Source: Rhodoplanes serenus | GTDB taxonomy: Bacteria; Pseudomonadota; Alphaproteobacteria; Rhizobiales; Xanthobacteraceae | Direction of reading: 5' to 3' | Assembly (NCBI GenBank): GCA_009720755.1 | Contig: WNKV01000002.1 | Coordinates: forward strand, 372,001-436,000 | DNA length: 64,000 nt | In this document: one piece after another, positions 1 to 9,153 of the stretch | How the letters are laid out: every line of letters starts with the position of its first letter | How positions within the stretch are numbered: position 1 is the stretch's first letter | Translations under genes and position numbers: made by a program | Notes under the pieces: generated by a model | Databases searched by the model: none | Told to the model about the DNA's origin: nothing | The model's input: only the letters and a program-made list of their open reading frames with translations

Positions 1-85
1 GGCACCTCGGTCCGCGGTGCAATTCGAAATTTTTCCTTAACGGTCCGCCAACCATAGTCGGGGCGGAGTCGAGAGGAGCACCGCC

Positions 86-1240
86 ATGGTTTCACGCGCC
101 GAACGCACCTGGTTCGCCGACTGGTGGTGGACCGTGGACCGGCTGCTGCTCGCCGCCATCGCGGCCCTGATGCTGGCCGGCATCATCTTCTCGCTCGCCG
201 CCAGCCCGCCGGTGGCGGCCCGGCTCGGCCTCGATCCGTTCCACTTCGTCAACCGTCACATCATGTACCTGATCCCCGCTATCGGGGTGCTGCTGGCGGT
301 GTCGTTCCTGTCGCCGCGGGCGATCCGCCGGGCCGCCCTGGTGATGTTCCTGGTCGCCCTGGCGCTCACCGCCGCGACCCTGCATTTCGGTGCCGAGGTG
401 AAGGGGGCGCGGCGCTGGATCGTGCTCGCCGGCGTCAACATCCAGCCGTCGGAGTTCGTCAAGCCGGCCTTCGTGATCCTGGTCTCCTGGCTGTTCGCCG
501 AGGCGACCCGCAAGACCGACGTGCCGGCCAACTCGCTCGCCATCGCGCTTTTGGTGGCGGTCGTCGCCGTCCTGGTGCTCCAGCCCGATTTCGGCCAGAC
601 CCTGCTGATCACCCTGGTGTTCTGCGCCCTGTTCTTCATGACGGGGATGCGCTTCGTCTGGGTGCTGGTGCTCGGCGGCCTCGCGGCGGCCGGCGGCCTC
701 GTCGCCTACGCGACCATCCCGCACGTCGCCCGCCGCATCAAACGCTTCCTCGATCCCGCCTCGGGCGATACCTTCCAGGTCGACGCCGCCGTCGAATCGT
801 TCATCCAGGGCGGCTGGTTCGGCCGCGGGCCGGGCGAGGGCACCGTGAAGCGCATCCTGCCGGACAGCCACGCCGACTTCGTCTTCGCGGTCGCGGCGGA
901 GGAGTTCGGCATCGTGGTCTGTCTCGCCGTGGCGGCGTTGTTCGCCTTCATCGTGCTGCGCTCGCTGCGCCGCGCCCAGCGCAGCGACGATGCGTTCGCG
1001 CGCTTCGCCGTCACCGGGCTGGCGCTGCTGTTCGGCACCCAGGCGGCCATCAACATGGCGGTCAACCTGGCGCTGATCCCGGCCAAGGGCATGACGCTGC
1101 CGTTCATCTCCTATGGCGGCTCGTCGATGATCTCGCTCGCCTACGGGGTCGGCATGCTGCTCGCCCTGTCGCGGGAGCAGCCGCGGGCCGAGCTGCTCGC
1201 CGCCTCGTCCGGGCTGGTGCTGACGGAGCGCCCGGCATGA
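86..1240 (+). CDS. ftsW: FtsW, septal peptidoglycan polymerase (SEDS family)
   Basis: Inner-membrane SEDS glycosyltransferase that polymerises lipid II at the division septum. The 384-residue product has about ten hydrophobic segments. Family motifs are visible: QPDFGQT near residues 166-172, GRGPGEG near 246-252, the HADFVFAVAAEEFG block near 262-275, and KGMTLPFISYGGSS near 334-347. Length is normal for FtsW, and the adjacent murG argues for FtsW rather than the elongation paralogue RodA. The ATG at 86 follows a GAGAGGAG ribosome site. Its stop overlaps the murG start (ATGA), so the two are translationally coupled. The first 85 bases of the window carry no complete gene; murD would be the usual upstream neighbour but is not visible. 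Confidence 0.96.
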   Translation: MVSRAERTWFADWWWTVDRLLLAAIAALMLAGIIFSLAASPPVAARLGLDPFHFVNRHIMYLIPAIGVLLAVSFLSPRAIRRAALVMFLVALALTAATLHFGAEVKGARRWIVLAGVNIQPSEFVKPAFVILVSWLFAEATRKTDVPANSLAIALLVAVVAVLVLQPDFGQTLLITLVFCALFFMTGMRFVWVLVLGGLAAAGGLVAYATIPHVARRIKRFLDPASGDTFQVDAAVESFIQGGWFGRGPGEGTVKRILPDSHADFVFAVAAEEFGIVVCLAVAALFAFIVLRSLRRAQRSDDAFARFAVTGLALLFGTQAAINMAVNLALIPAKGMTLPFISYGGSSMISLAYGVGMLLALSREQPRAELLAASSGLVLTERPA

Positions 1241-2445
1241 CCACTCCGGACCAGCCCGAGGCGGCGCCGCCCGCCGCTGCCGACGCGCCCGTGGCGCCCG
1301 TCACCCGGGTCGAGGGGGCGCCGCTGATCGTGGTGGCGGCCGGCGGCACCGGCGGCCACCTGTTTCCGGCCGAGGCGCTGGCGGTGGCGCTGGCGGCGCG
1401 CGGCGCCGTGGTCGACCTCGCCACCGACGAGCGTGCCTTCCGCTGGGGCGGCAGCTTTCCGGCGCGGGCCACCCACATCGTGCCGAGCGCGACGCTGCGC
1501 GGGCGCGACCCCAAGGCTCTCGTCAAGGCCGCCATGGTGCTCGGCCGCGGCATCCTGAACGCCTATCGGCTCTACGGGCGGATCGCGCCGCGCGCCGTGG
1601 TCGGCTTCGGCGGCTATCCGACGCTGCCGCCGGTGCTGGCGGCGACGCTGCGCGGCATTCCGACCGTGATCCACGAGCAGAACGGTATCGCGGGCCGCGC
1701 CAACCGGCTGCTCGCCCCCCGGGTGAGCGCCATCGCGACCGGCTTCCCCGGCCTCTTCGGCCACGATCCCCGCCTCGCCGCGAAAAGCACCCACACCGGC
1801 AATCCGGTCCGGCCCGCCGTGCTGACGGCGGCGGCGGAGCCCTATCCGGGCCCCGATCAGCCGTTCCGCCTGCTGGTGTTCGGCGGCAGTCAGGGCGCCC
1901 GCATCATGGCCGACATCGTGCCGCCGGCGGTCGAGCTGCTGCCCGTGGTGGTGCGCTCGCGCATCCAGGTGGTGCAGCAGGCGCGTGACGAGGACGTGCC
2001 GACCGTCGAAGAGGCGTATGCCCGCATGGGGGTTCCGGCCGAGGTGAAGCCGTTCTTCCGCGACCTGCCGGCCCGCATCGCGGCCGCCAACCTGGTGATC
2101 AGCCGGGCCGGCGCCTCGACGGTGGCCGAGCTGGCGGCGATCGGCCGGCCCGCCATCCTGGTGCCGCTGCCGCATGCGCTCGACCAGGACCAGATGGCGA
2201 ATGCCGCCATGCTGGAGAAGGCCGGCGGGGCGCTGCGCATCAAGCAGGCCGCCTTCTCGCCGGAGCGGCTGGCCGCCGAGATCGCGCGGCTGGCCACCGA
2301 CCCCGCGATGCTGCCCGGGATGGCGGCGGCGGCCCGCCGGAGCGGGGCGCTCGATGCCGCCGACCGGCTGGCCGAGCTGGTGCTGCGGGTGGCCGGGTTG
2401 ATGCCGCCGGCCACGCCGACCCCGGCCGAGCCCGCAAAACCGTAG
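1237..2445 (+). CDS. murG: MurG, lipid II synthase (UDP-GlcNAc transferase)
   Basis: Adds GlcNAc from UDP-GlcNAc to lipid I on the cytoplasmic face of the membrane, making lipid II, the substrate of FtsW. The 402-residue protein has the GT28 glycine-rich loop GGTGGH at residues 36-41, HEQN at 146-149, GGSQGA at 216-221 and, further on, SRAGASTVAEL followed by PLPHALDQDQ in the nucleotide-sugar site. About 28 residues rich in Ala and Pro precede the first conserved strand, which is longer than in E. coli MurG. The start at 1237 is chosen because its ATG overlaps the ftsW stop. An imperfect hairpin at 2521-2544 lies in the gap before murC. Confidence 0.96.
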   Translation: MTTPDQPEAAPPAAADAPVAPVTRVEGAPLIVVAAGGTGGHLFPAEALAVALAARGAVVDLATDERAFRWGGSFPARATHIVPSATLRGRDPKALVKAAMVLGRGILNAYRLYGRIAPRAVVGFGGYPTLPPVLAATLRGIPTVIHEQNGIAGRANRLLAPRVSAIATGFPGLFGHDPRLAAKSTHTGNPVRPAVLTAAAEPYPGPDQPFRLLVFGGSQGARIMADIVPPAVELLPVVVRSRIQVVQQARDEDVPTVEEAYARMGVPAEVKPFFRDLPARIAAANLVISRAGASTVAELAAIGRPAILVPLPHALDQDQMANAAMLEKAGGALRIKQAAFSPERLAAEIARLATDPAMLPGMAAAARRSGALDAADRLAELVLRVAGLMPPATPTPAEPAKP

Positions 2446-2520
2446 TGCTGCGCCGCCGAATTCGCTAAACCGACGGCCGCGATCGCGGGCCACCGTCAGT
2501 CTGGCACGGCGTCGGCCCTC

Positions 2521-2544
2521 CCTCTCTCCGTCCGCGGGGAGAGG
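2521..2544. repeat. Imperfect GC hairpin between murG and murC
   Basis: CCTCTCTCCG pairs with CGGGGAGAGG around a TCCG loop (one G:T pair). A related CTCTCCCCACGGGAGAG palindrome occurs at about 13,554-13,570, so this looks like a dispersed palindromic element rather than a terminator; no T-run follows. Confidence 0.45.
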
Positions 2545-2594
2545 TGACAACGCCACCCGCGCCGCGTGTGGTCCGCCGAGGGGAGGGCATCGAC

Positions 2595-4016
2595 ATGAAG
2601 CTGCCGCAGGACATCGGGCCGGTGCATTTCGTCGGGATCGGCGGCATCGGCATGAGCGGCATCGCCGAGGTGCTGGCCAATCTCGGCTACACGGTGCAGG
2701 GCTCCGACGTCGCCGAGAACGCCAATGTCCGGCGTCTGCGCGACAAGGGCGTCAAGGTCGCGGTCGGGCACGCCGCCGAGAACGTCGACGGGGCGGCCGT
2801 GCTGGTGGTCTCCTCGGCGATCCGTCGCGACAATCCCGAGCTGACGGCGGCGCGGGCCAAGCGGCTGCCGGTGGTGCGGCGCGCCGAGATGCTGGCCGAG
2901 CTGATGCGGCTGAAGAGCTGCGTCGCCATCGGCGGCACCCACGGCAAGACGACGACGACCTCGCTGGTCGCCGCGCTGCTCGACGCCGGCGGCTTCGACC
3001 CGACGGTGATCAACGGCGGCATCATCAACGCCTACGGCACCAACGCTCGGCTCGGCGCCGGCGACTGGATGGTGGTGGAGGCCGACGAGTCCGACGGCAC
3101 CTTCCTCAAGCTGCCGACCGACGTCGCCGTCGTCACCAACATCGATCCCGAGCACCTCGACCACTTCAAGACCTACGAGGCCGTCCAGGAGGCGTTCCAG
3201 ACCTTCGCCGAGAACGTGCCGTTCTACGGCTTCGCGGTGATGTGCATCGACCACCCGGTGGTGCAAACCATGGTGGGCCGCATCGAGGACCGCCGGGTGA
3301 TCACCTATGGCGAGAACCCACAGGCCGACGTCCGGCTGGTCTACGGCGACCACAGCGACGGCCGCTCGCATTTCTCCGTGGTGTTTCGCGACCGCGCCGG
3401 CGGTGCCGCCCACGAGATCGCCGACCTGGCGTTGCCGATGCCGGGCCGCCACAACGCCCTCAACGCCACCGCGGCCATCGCGGTCGCCCGCGAGCTCGGG
3501 TTGCCAGACGACCGCGTCCGCAAGGCGCTCGCCAGCTTCTCCGGGGTGGGGCGGCGGTTCACCCGCACCGGCGTCTGGAACGACGTCACCATCATCGACG
3601 ACTATGGCCATCACCCGGTGGAGATCGCCGCCGTGCTCAAGGCGGCGCGCGAGACCGCCCGCGGCCGGGTGATCGCCGTGATGCAGCCGCACCGCTACTC
3701 GCGGCTCGCCTCGCTGTTCGAGCAGTTCTGCACCTGCTTCAACGATGCCGACACGGTGGTGGTGGCGCCGGTCTATGCGGCCGGCGAGGCGCCGATTCCG
3801 GGCATCGACCGCGACAGCCTGGTGGCCGGCATCCTGGCCCGCGGCCACCGCCATGCGGTGCCACTCGACGGGCCGCAGGCGCTCGCCGGCCTGGTCCGCG
3901 ACATGGCGCGGGCGGGCGACTACGTCGTCTGCCTCGGCGCCGGCAACATCACCCAATGGGCCCACGCGCTGCCGGCCGAGCTGGCGGCGCGCGGCCCGGT
4001 CGCCTGGACACGCTGA
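2595..4016 (+). CDS. murC: MurC, UDP-N-acetylmuramate--L-alanine ligase
   Basis: ATP-dependent cytoplasmic ligase that adds L-alanine to UDP-MurNAc, the first step of the stem peptide. The 473-residue protein starts MKLPQDIG and has the N-terminal nucleotide-binding motif [12 protein letters not shown] (14-25), the Mur ligase P-loop [10 protein letters not shown] (114-123), then [24 protein letters not shown] and MQPHRYSRL, all typical of MurC. An in-frame ATG exists 51 bases upstream, but the ATG at 2595 sits behind an AGGGGAGGGC ribosome site and matches the family N-terminus. The stop overlaps the next start by one base (TGATG), coupling it to the amidotransferase gene. Confidence 0.96.
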   Translation: MKLPQDIGPVHFVGIGGIGMSGIAEVLANLGYTVQGSDVAENANVRRLRDKGVKVAVGHAAENVDGAAVLVVSSAIRRDNPELTAARAKRLPVVRRAEMLAELMRLKSCVAIGGTHGKTTTTSLVAALLDAGGFDPTVINGGIINAYGTNARLGAGDWMVVEADESDGTFLKLPTDVAVVTNIDPEHLDHFKTYEAVQEAFQTFAENVPFYGFAVMCIDHPVVQTMVGRIEDRRVITYGENPQADVRLVYGDHSDGRSHFSVVFRDRAGGAAHEIADLALPMPGRHNALNATAAIAVARELGLPDDRVRKALASFSGVGRRFTRTGVWNDVTIIDDYGHHPVEIAAVLKAARETARGRVIAVMQPHRYSRLASLFEQFCTCFNDADTVVVAPVYAAGEAPIPGIDRDSLVAGILARGHRHAVPLDGPQALAGLVRDMARAGDYVVCLGAGNITQWAHALPAELAARGPVAWTR

Positions 4017-4714
4017 TGCCGACCTGTCTCGCCGTCCGCCACGTCGCGTTCGAGGATCTCGGCGTGCTCGTGCCGCTGCTCGCGGAACGGGGCTACGCGG
4101 TGCAGTATCGCGAGGCGCCGCTCGAGCCGTTCGACACCGACGCGCTGCTGCGTCCCGATCTCGTCGTCGTGCTCGGCGGGCCGATCGGCGTCTACGAGAG
4201 CGACGCCTATCCGTTCCTGGCCGGTGAGATCGCCGCGATCGGCGCGCGCCTTTCGGCGTGCCGGCCGACGCTCGGCATCTGTCTCGGGGCTCAGCTCATC
4301 GCGGCGGCGCTCGGTGCCCAGGTGGCGCCGGGGCCGACGAAGGAGATCGGCTTCGCGCCGCTGACCGTCACGCCCGAGGGCGAGGCGGCCGGCCTCGCCG
4401 CCTTCGAGGAGACCCCGGTGCTGCACTGGCACGGCGACAATCTCGATCTGCCGGCCGGCGCGACGTGCCTCGCCAGCACGGCCGCGTGCCCGGTGCAGGC
4501 GTTCGCCATTGGTCCTGCGGTGCTCGGCCTCCAGTTCCATGTGGAGGTCGATCCGGCGGCGATCGAGACCTGGCTGGTCGGCCACACGGTCGAGCTGGGC
4601 AAGGCCGGCCTCGATCCGCGCGATCTGCGCCGCCAGGCCGCGACCCACGCCGCCGCCACCGCGGCGGCCGGCCGGACGTTCCTGGCGCAGTGGCTGGACG
4701 GGATCGGCCGGTGA
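4016..4714 (+). CDS. Class I glutamine amidotransferase (GuaA/YfeJ-like), inside the dcw cluster
   Basis: A 232-residue stand-alone class I glutamine amidotransferase. The nucleophile elbow GICLGAQ gives Cys89, and LQFHVEVD gives His175 and Glu177, so the catalytic triad looks intact. LGGPIGVYE near 53-61 forms the oxyanion strand. The N-terminus (LAVRHVAFEDLG) is like the COG0518 GMP-synthase-type amidotransferases, which usually hydrolyse glutamine or gamma-glutamyl compounds. The start codon overlaps the murC stop, so it should be co-translated with murC. The acceptor is unknown. An unlinked detoxifying or scavenging role, or a role in precursor amidation, are both possible; nothing in the sequence decides between them. 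Confidence 0.85.
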   Translation: MPTCLAVRHVAFEDLGVLVPLLAERGYAVQYREAPLEPFDTDALLRPDLVVVLGGPIGVYESDAYPFLAGEIAAIGARLSACRPTLGICLGAQLIAAALGAQVAPGPTKEIGFAPLTVTPEGEAAGLAAFEETPVLHWHGDNLDLPAGATCLASTAACPVQAFAIGPAVLGLQFHVEVDPAAIETWLVGHTVELGKAGLDPRDLRRQAATHAAATAAAGRTFLAQWLDGIGR

Positions 4715-4750
4715 GGGCATCGAGCCTGCCAGCCTCGATCCTCGTCACTC

Positions 4751-4897
4751 GTCATGGCCGGGCTTGTCCCGGCCATCCATGGTCGTCCTCGAGGCGCCGG
4801 CTGCTCTCCCGGGTGCGTGGGATGAGCCCGGTCTCTACGCCGTGCGAGTGCGTGGATGGCCGAGACAAGCCTGGCCGGGACAAGCTTGGCCATGACG
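4751..4897. repeat. Palindromic repeat pair (REP/BIME-like)
   Basis: The left half is a palindrome, ATGGCCGGG / CCCGGCCAT around CTTGT, beginning with GTC. The right half, starting CGTGGATGGCC and ending GGCCATGACG, is its inverted and partly duplicated partner. The same paired design recurs at 5269, 18164, 26843 and 32698. No protein can be supported here. Confidence 0.75.
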
Positions 4898-4926
4898 GCT
4901 CAGAGACCATGGGGCGGGTCGAGATC

Positions 4927-5214
4927 TCAAACCAGGGTCTCGAACAGGTCCTTCCATTCAGGATTTGTCGCGAGGATCAGCCGAACCTTCCAGGTGCGTG
5001 GCCAGTGCTTCATGTTGTGCTCGCGCTGAATGGCGTCCCGGATCGCGTCGTAGCCCTCGAAATAGACGAGGCGCTTGATGCCGTATCGTCTGGTGAAGCC
5101 GGGAACGACGCCTTCGCGGTGCTCGGCGACACGGCGGACGAGATCGTTGGTCACGCCAACATAGAGCGTGCCGTTGGGGTGGTTCGTGAGGATGTAGACC
5201 CAGCCGCTGTGCAT
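4927..5214 (-). CDS. Small GIY-YIG nuclease family protein
   Basis: A 95-residue single-domain GIY-YIG protein of the UPF0213/UvrC-N type. The two signature strands are WVYIL (5-9) and TLYVGVT (16-22); then come the conserved Arg region DLVRRVAEH, the Tyr of GYDAIRDAIQREHNMKHW with its Glu/metal-ligand helix, and NPEWKDL at the end. It lies antisense to the dcw operon and is bracketed by two palindromic repeat pairs. Stand-alone proteins of this size are common and mobile in rhizobial genomes, and their cellular role is mostly unknown. The start at 5214 gives the usual N-terminus; the reading frame stays open well upstream, so a longer form is not excluded. Confidence 0.85.
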   Translation of the reverse strand: MHSGWVYILTNHPNGTLYVGVTNDLVRRVAEHREGVVPGFTRRYGIKRLVYFEGYDAIRDAIQREHNMKHWPRTWKVRLILATNPEWKDLFETLV

Positions 5215-5268
5215 GACGAACGCGTCGATACTCTCGATCGGCGTTATCCTAGCCTCGATGCACTGGCT

Positions 5269-5358
5269 CGTCATGGCCGGGCTCGTCCCGGCCATCCACG
5301 TTCTTGTTCCTGGCGTCGGCTGATGTCGTGGATGGCCGGGACAGGCCCGGCCATGACG
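5269..5358. repeat. Palindromic repeat pair (REP/BIME-like)
   Basis: Two palindromic halves in inverted orientation: CGTCATGGCCGGG...CCCGGCCATCCACG and, after about 25 bases, the mirrored CGTGGATGGCCGGG...CCCGGCCATGACG. It is the cleanest pair beside the GIY-YIG gene and ends 24 bases before murB. Confidence 0.8.
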
Positions 5359-5382
5359 ACGTTCGAATTCCGGGCGTGACCC

Positions 5383-6303
5383 ATGTCCTTCCCCGATCTC
5401 CTTCCCGCCCTTCGTGACGCGATGCCGGACCTGCGGGGCCGGCTGACGGCGAACGCGCCGCTCGCGCCGCTCACCTGGTTCCGGGTCGGCGGACCCGCGC
5501 AGGTGCTGTTCGTGCCGGAGGACGAGGACGACCTCGCCTATGCGCTGGCGCGGCTGCCGGTGGACATTCCGGTGACCATGATCGGGCTCGGCTCCAACCT
5601 GATCGTGCGCGACGGCGGCGTGCCCGGCGTGGTGATCCGGCTCGGTCGCGGTTTCTCGGACATCGTCGTCGAGGAGGGCTACCGCATACGCGCCGGCGCC
5701 GCCGTGCCGGACGTCAAGGTGGCGCGCGCCGCCCAGGACGCCGGCATCGCCGGGCTCGCCTTCTATCGCGGCATTCCGGGCGCCATCGGCGGGGCACTGC
5801 GCATGAACGGCGGCGCCTATGGGGGCGAGACCAAGGACGTGCTGATCGAGGCGCGCGGCGTCGACCGCGCCGGCCGCCTCCACGTCTTCTCGAATGCCGA
5901 CATGCAGTTCACCTATCGCCATTGCGGCGTCGCCGACGACGTGATCTTCACGAGCGCGCTGTTCCTGGGCCGGGCCGGCGATCCGGCCGAGATCGCGGCC
6001 GCGATGGCGGCGATCACCGATGCGCGCGAGGCCACTCAGCCGATCAAGAGCCGCACCGGCGGCTCGACCTTCAAGAACCCGCCGGGCCACAAGGCCTGGC
6101 AGCTGGTCGACGCCGCCGGCTGCCGCGGGCTCGTGGTCGGCGATGCCCAGGTCTCCGAGCTGCACTGCAACTTCCTGATCAACCGCGGCGACGCGACGGC
6201 GGCCGATATCGAGACGCTGGGCGAGACGGTGCGGCGGCGCGTGCAGGAGACCTCGGGCATCACGCTCGATTGGGAGATCAAGCGCATCGGCATTCCGGCC
6301 TGA
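5383..6303 (+). CDS. murB: MurB, UDP-N-acetylenolpyruvoylglucosamine reductase
   Basis: FAD- and NADPH-dependent reductase making UDP-MurNAc, the substrate of MurC. The 306-residue product has the FAD-binding strands WFRVGGPA and [13 protein letters not shown], then [23 protein letters not shown], the active-site serine in TGGSTFKNP, and the C-terminal Glu in LDWEIKRIG. It is the type II (shorter) form typical of Alphaproteobacteria. It is separated from murC by the amidotransferase and a repeat-rich 670-base stretch, so it may depend on a separate promoter. The minus-strand DUF4239 gene ends 4 bases downstream, giving tightly convergent transcription. Confidence 0.96.
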   Translation: MSFPDLLPALRDAMPDLRGRLTANAPLAPLTWFRVGGPAQVLFVPEDEDDLAYALARLPVDIPVTMIGLGSNLIVRDGGVPGVVIRLGRGFSDIVVEEGYRIRAGAAVPDVKVARAAQDAGIAGLAFYRGIPGAIGGALRMNGGAYGGETKDVLIEARGVDRAGRLHVFSNADMQFTYRHCGVADDVIFTSALFLGRAGDPAEIAAAMAAITDAREATQPIKSRTGGSTFKNPPGHKAWQLVDAAGCRGLVVGDAQVSELHCNFLINRGDATAADIETLGETVRRRVQETSGITLDWEIKRIGIPA

Positions 6304-6306
6304 CGG

Positions 6307-7080
6307 TCAGCTCGTGGTCGCGAACTGGCTCACCGCCCGCTCCAGCGACGACGGCGCGATGCTGAGGGCGCCGGCGAACGGCTGCTCCTGAAGAGCGATT
6401 GGCCACAGGGCGACGATCACCGACAGGGCGAACACCGCGGCGGCCGCCACATGGGCGCGCGGTCGCTCCAGATGCACCAGCGCGATGCAGAGCTGGGTCA
6501 CCAGTCCGAGCACCAGCACGCTCACCCACTGGATGCGGCTGGTGCGGTTGAAGGCGAGAGCGAGGCGCTCGCCCCGCGCTTCGCCGAGGGTCAGCACCGC
6601 GGAGATCAGCGCGGTCTGCACCGCCGGGCTGGTCTCCCGGGCCATGGCTGGATCGCTGGCGTGACGCATCAGCGCGTGCAACGCCGTCTCGGCGTGGGCG
6701 GAGTGCTGGCTCTGCGCCATCTTGGGCCACTCGTCCGTCACCACCGCCTCGGCGTAGCGCTTCAGCGGGCCGGCGATGGTGGCGGCGCCCTCCGACCGGC
6801 TGAGTGCGTACAGGGTGGCGACGGCGCCGGCCTCGGTGTTCACGGCGACCCAGGCGCGGTGGTTGCGATCGGCCATGTCGCTGGCCAGGAAGCCGGCCAG
6901 CAGCGAGAACAGCACCGCCGTCGAGGCGAACACCGAGTCGGCGATGCCGGTGAGGCTGCGCACCTTGTCGCGTACCGGCGAGCGGAAGGCGAGCCATGCC
7001 AGCAGGGCCGCGCCGGTGGCGAACAGCAGCAGCAGGATGCCGAGAAAGCTGCCGGCGGGCAGACCGACCCAGGTGTTCAT
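6307..7080 (-). CDS. DUF4239-like four-helix membrane protein (copy 1)
   Basis: A 257-residue integral membrane protein of unknown function. Hydrophobic segments lie near residues 8-32 and 47-66, and a second pair near 181-225. A conserved core shared with the next gene reads VLFSLLAGFLASDMADRN, followed by an amphipathic helical region with DEWPKMA. The two-plus-two helix layout with an internal cytoplasmic or periplasmic bundle is the DUF4239 (bestrophin-like) pattern. The ATG at 7080 was chosen over an upstream in-frame ATG because it aligns with the start of its neighbour. It lies opposite to and inside the dcw cluster. Confidence 0.72.
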   Translation of the reverse strand: MNTWVGLPAGSFLGILLLLFATGAALLAWLAFRSPVRDKVRSLTGIADSVFASTAVLFSLLAGFLASDMADRNHRAWVAVNTEAGAVATLYALSRSEGAATIAGPLKRYAEAVVTDEWPKMAQSQHSAHAETALHALMRHASDPAMARETSPAVQTALISAVLTLGEARGERLALAFNRTSRIQWVSVLVLGLVTQLCIALVHLERPRAHVAAAAVFALSVIVALWPIALQEQPFAGALSIAPSSLERAVSQFATTS

Positions 7081-7315
7081 GGCGGCGCTCCAGCGCTGTC
7101 GATGCGCCGGCCTGATCACCGGCGACGCCATGGTGGCTCGCAATAGTTGTAGAATAATAAAAAACAATTCCTGATAGGCCTTGAGGCAGGTTTCGCCCGC
7201 CTGACGGCCCGGCCGTCTCGGCCGCGATGGCTGCCGAGGTCCGCGCCGGCTCTTTCCGCGTCGGCTTTTTCCGCGTCGGCTCGTCGGTGGCGGGCGCGGG
7301 CGCCGGGTGGCGGGA

Positions 7316-8101
7316 TCAGCCGCCGGGCGGCGTGATCAGCGCCAGGGCCCGCTCCAGCGGCATCGGCGACACCCGCATATGGCCGCTGAACGGATACTCC
7401 TGGAGCGCCACCAGGCCGAGCGCGATGACCGCCCCGAGGGTGAACACCGCCATGGCGGCGACCTTGGCGCGCGGCTTGTCGAGATGAACGAGCGCCACCG
7501 CGATCTGGGTCACCAGGCCGAGCGCCAGCACGGTCAGCCACTTCACGTCGTTGGTCTGGTCGGAGGCGAGGGCGAGCCGGTCGGCGCGGGCGTCGCGGAC
7601 GCGGATCACCGCGTTGAGCAGTGCGGCGTGCACGGTCTGGCCGGCATCGCGGGCGATCGCCGGCTCGGCCACCTCGCGCAGCAGGTCGCGCAGCGCCGTC
7701 CCGGTCGCGGCCGAGCGCCGGCCCTCCGCCATGGCGGGCCATTCGTCTTTCAGCACGCTGTCCACATAGGTCCTTAGCTGAGCACGGATCGCCGCCATGT
7801 CGGAGGCGGCCGCGATGCTCAGGGTATTGACCATCACGATGGCGCTCGCCTCGCCGTTGACGGCGCGCCACGCCTGCCGGTTGCGGTCGGCGATGTCGCC
7901 GGCCAGGAAGCCGGTCAGCAGCGAGAACAGCACGCTCACGGTGGCCATGAACGGCGCCACCACGCCGGTGAAGCTCTTGATCCAGGGGCTGACCGGCGAG
8001 GCGACCGCGAGCCAGGTGATCACGGCCCCGGTGGCGCCGTACCCCAGGGTCAGCACGGCGAACAGCGCTAAGGTCGGCAGTTCGAGCCACAGTCCGATCA
8101 T
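7316..8101 (-). CDS. DUF4239-like four-helix membrane protein (copy 2)
   Basis: A 261-residue paralogue of the preceding gene: VLFSLLTGFLAGDIADRNRQAW matches its partner almost residue for residue, and both have DEWPxMA and an AL.LGLVTQ.xxALVHL segment before the last helices. Hydrophobic pairs again sit near the N-terminus and C-terminus. The two lie head-to-tail on the minus strand, 235 bases apart, in a gap that contains two copies of TTCCGCGTCGGCT. They were probably produced by tandem duplication. The family is widespread in Rhizobiales; its function is not established. The start at 8101 gives an N-terminus equivalent to copy 1. Confidence 0.72.
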   Translation of the reverse strand: MIGLWLELPTLALFAVLTLGYGATGAVITWLAVASPVSPWIKSFTGVVAPFMATVSVLFSLLTGFLAGDIADRNRQAWRAVNGEASAIVMVNTLSIAAASDMAAIRAQLRTYVDSVLKDEWPAMAEGRRSAATGTALRDLLREVAEPAIARDAGQTVHAALLNAVIRVRDARADRLALASDQTNDVKWLTVLALGLVTQIAVALVHLDKPRAKVAAMAVFTLGAVIALGLVALQEYPFSGHMRVSPMPLERALALITPPGG

Positions 8102-8229
8102 CAGCCCTCCGCGGCCTGCGGTTTGTTCGGGGGCGCGGTTCAGGCGCGATTCGCTTATACCGGCCGAACCGAATCGGGTCACGGGCCGGGCGGCGCGCCG
8201 CCGCGGCGAGTGGAAGAGGAACCACGAAC

Positions 8230-9153
8230 ATGGGCAGCAAGCACGTCGCCGTTCTGATGGGAGGCTGGTCGTCGGAGCGCGAGGTCAGCCTGCGCTCGGG
8301 GGCCGCCTGCGCGGCGGCCCTGGAGGCGCGCGGCTACCGCGTCACCCGCATCGACGTCGGCCGCGACATCGCCGCGGTGCTCGCCTCCGTGCAGCCCGAC
8401 GTGGCCCTCAACGTGCTGCACGGCCGCCCGGGCGAGGATGGCACCATCCAGGGCATCCTGGAGGTGATGCAGGTGCCCTACACGCATTCGGGGGTGCTGG
8501 CCTCGGCGCTCGCCATGCAGAAGGATGCCGCCAAGGTGGCGCTCGCGGCCGCCGGTGTTCCGGTGCCGGAAGGGGTGACGGTGTCGCGCGCCGAGGCCGC
8601 CAAGGCGCACGTCCTGCCGCGTCCCTATGTGATCAAGCCGGTCTGCGAAGGGTCGAGCGTCGGCGTGTTCATCGTCACCGAGGCGCACGAGCACCCGCCC
8701 CAGGAGCTCACCCGATCGGACTGGCCCTATGGCGAGCAGGTGTTGTGCGAGCGCTACATCGTTGGGAAAGAGTTAACATGCGCCGTGATGGGCGATCGCG
8801 CCCTCGATGTTATTGAAATCGTTCCGAATGTCGCCTTTTACGACTACGAGGCCAAGTACGCGCCGGGGGGCTCCACCCACGTCTTGCCGGCAAGAATTAA
8901 ACCGAATGTTTACCAACAGGTCCGAACACTGGCTCTCCGAGCGCATCAGGCGCTCGGCTGCCGCGGGGTGAGCCGAGCCGATTTTCGGTTCGACGACCGT
9001 CTGGAGGGGACGGCCGGGCTCTTCTGCCTGGAGGTCAACACCCAGCCCGGCATGACCGAGACGTCGCTGGTGCCCGAAATGGCCGCGCATGCGGGCATCT
9101 CGTTCGAAGAGTTGGTTGCATGGATGGTGGAGGACGCGAGTTTGGGTCGCTGA
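8230..9153 (+). CDS. ddl: D-alanine--D-alanine ligase
   Basis: ATP-grasp enzyme making the D-Ala-D-Ala dipeptide for MurF. The 307-residue protein shows VAVLMGGWSSEREVSLRSG at the N-terminus, ALNVLHGRPGEDGTIQGILE, YTHSGVLASALAMQKD, and the ATP-grasp core PYVIKPVCEGSSVGV, with the metal-binding LEVNTQPGMTETSLVPEMA near the end. The length and the position before ftsQ fit the DdlB form. The ATG at 8230 has a GAAGAGGAACC ribosome site. The last 34 bases overlap ftsQ in another frame, so the two are coupled. Confidence 0.96.
   Translation: MGSKHVAVLMGGWSSEREVSLRSGAACAAALEARGYRVTRIDVGRDIAAVLASVQPDVALNVLHGRPGEDGTIQGILEVMQVPYTHSGVLASALAMQKDAAKVALAAAGVPVPEGVTVSRAEAAKAHVLPRPYVIKPVCEGSSVGVFIVTEAHEHPPQELTRSDWPYGEQVLCERYIVGKELTCAVMGDRALDVIEIVPNVAFYDYEAKYAPGGSTHVLPARIKPNVYQQVRTLALRAHQALGCRGVSRADFRFDDRLEGTAGLFCLEVNTQPGMTETSLVPEMAAHAGISFEELVAWMVEDASLGR

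Noticed and set aside
4715-5380. A 412-codon minus-strand frame covering the GIY-YIG gene and part of murB
   Set aside because: Only the last 95 codons carry a recognised domain; the upstream part is antisense to murB and the repeats.
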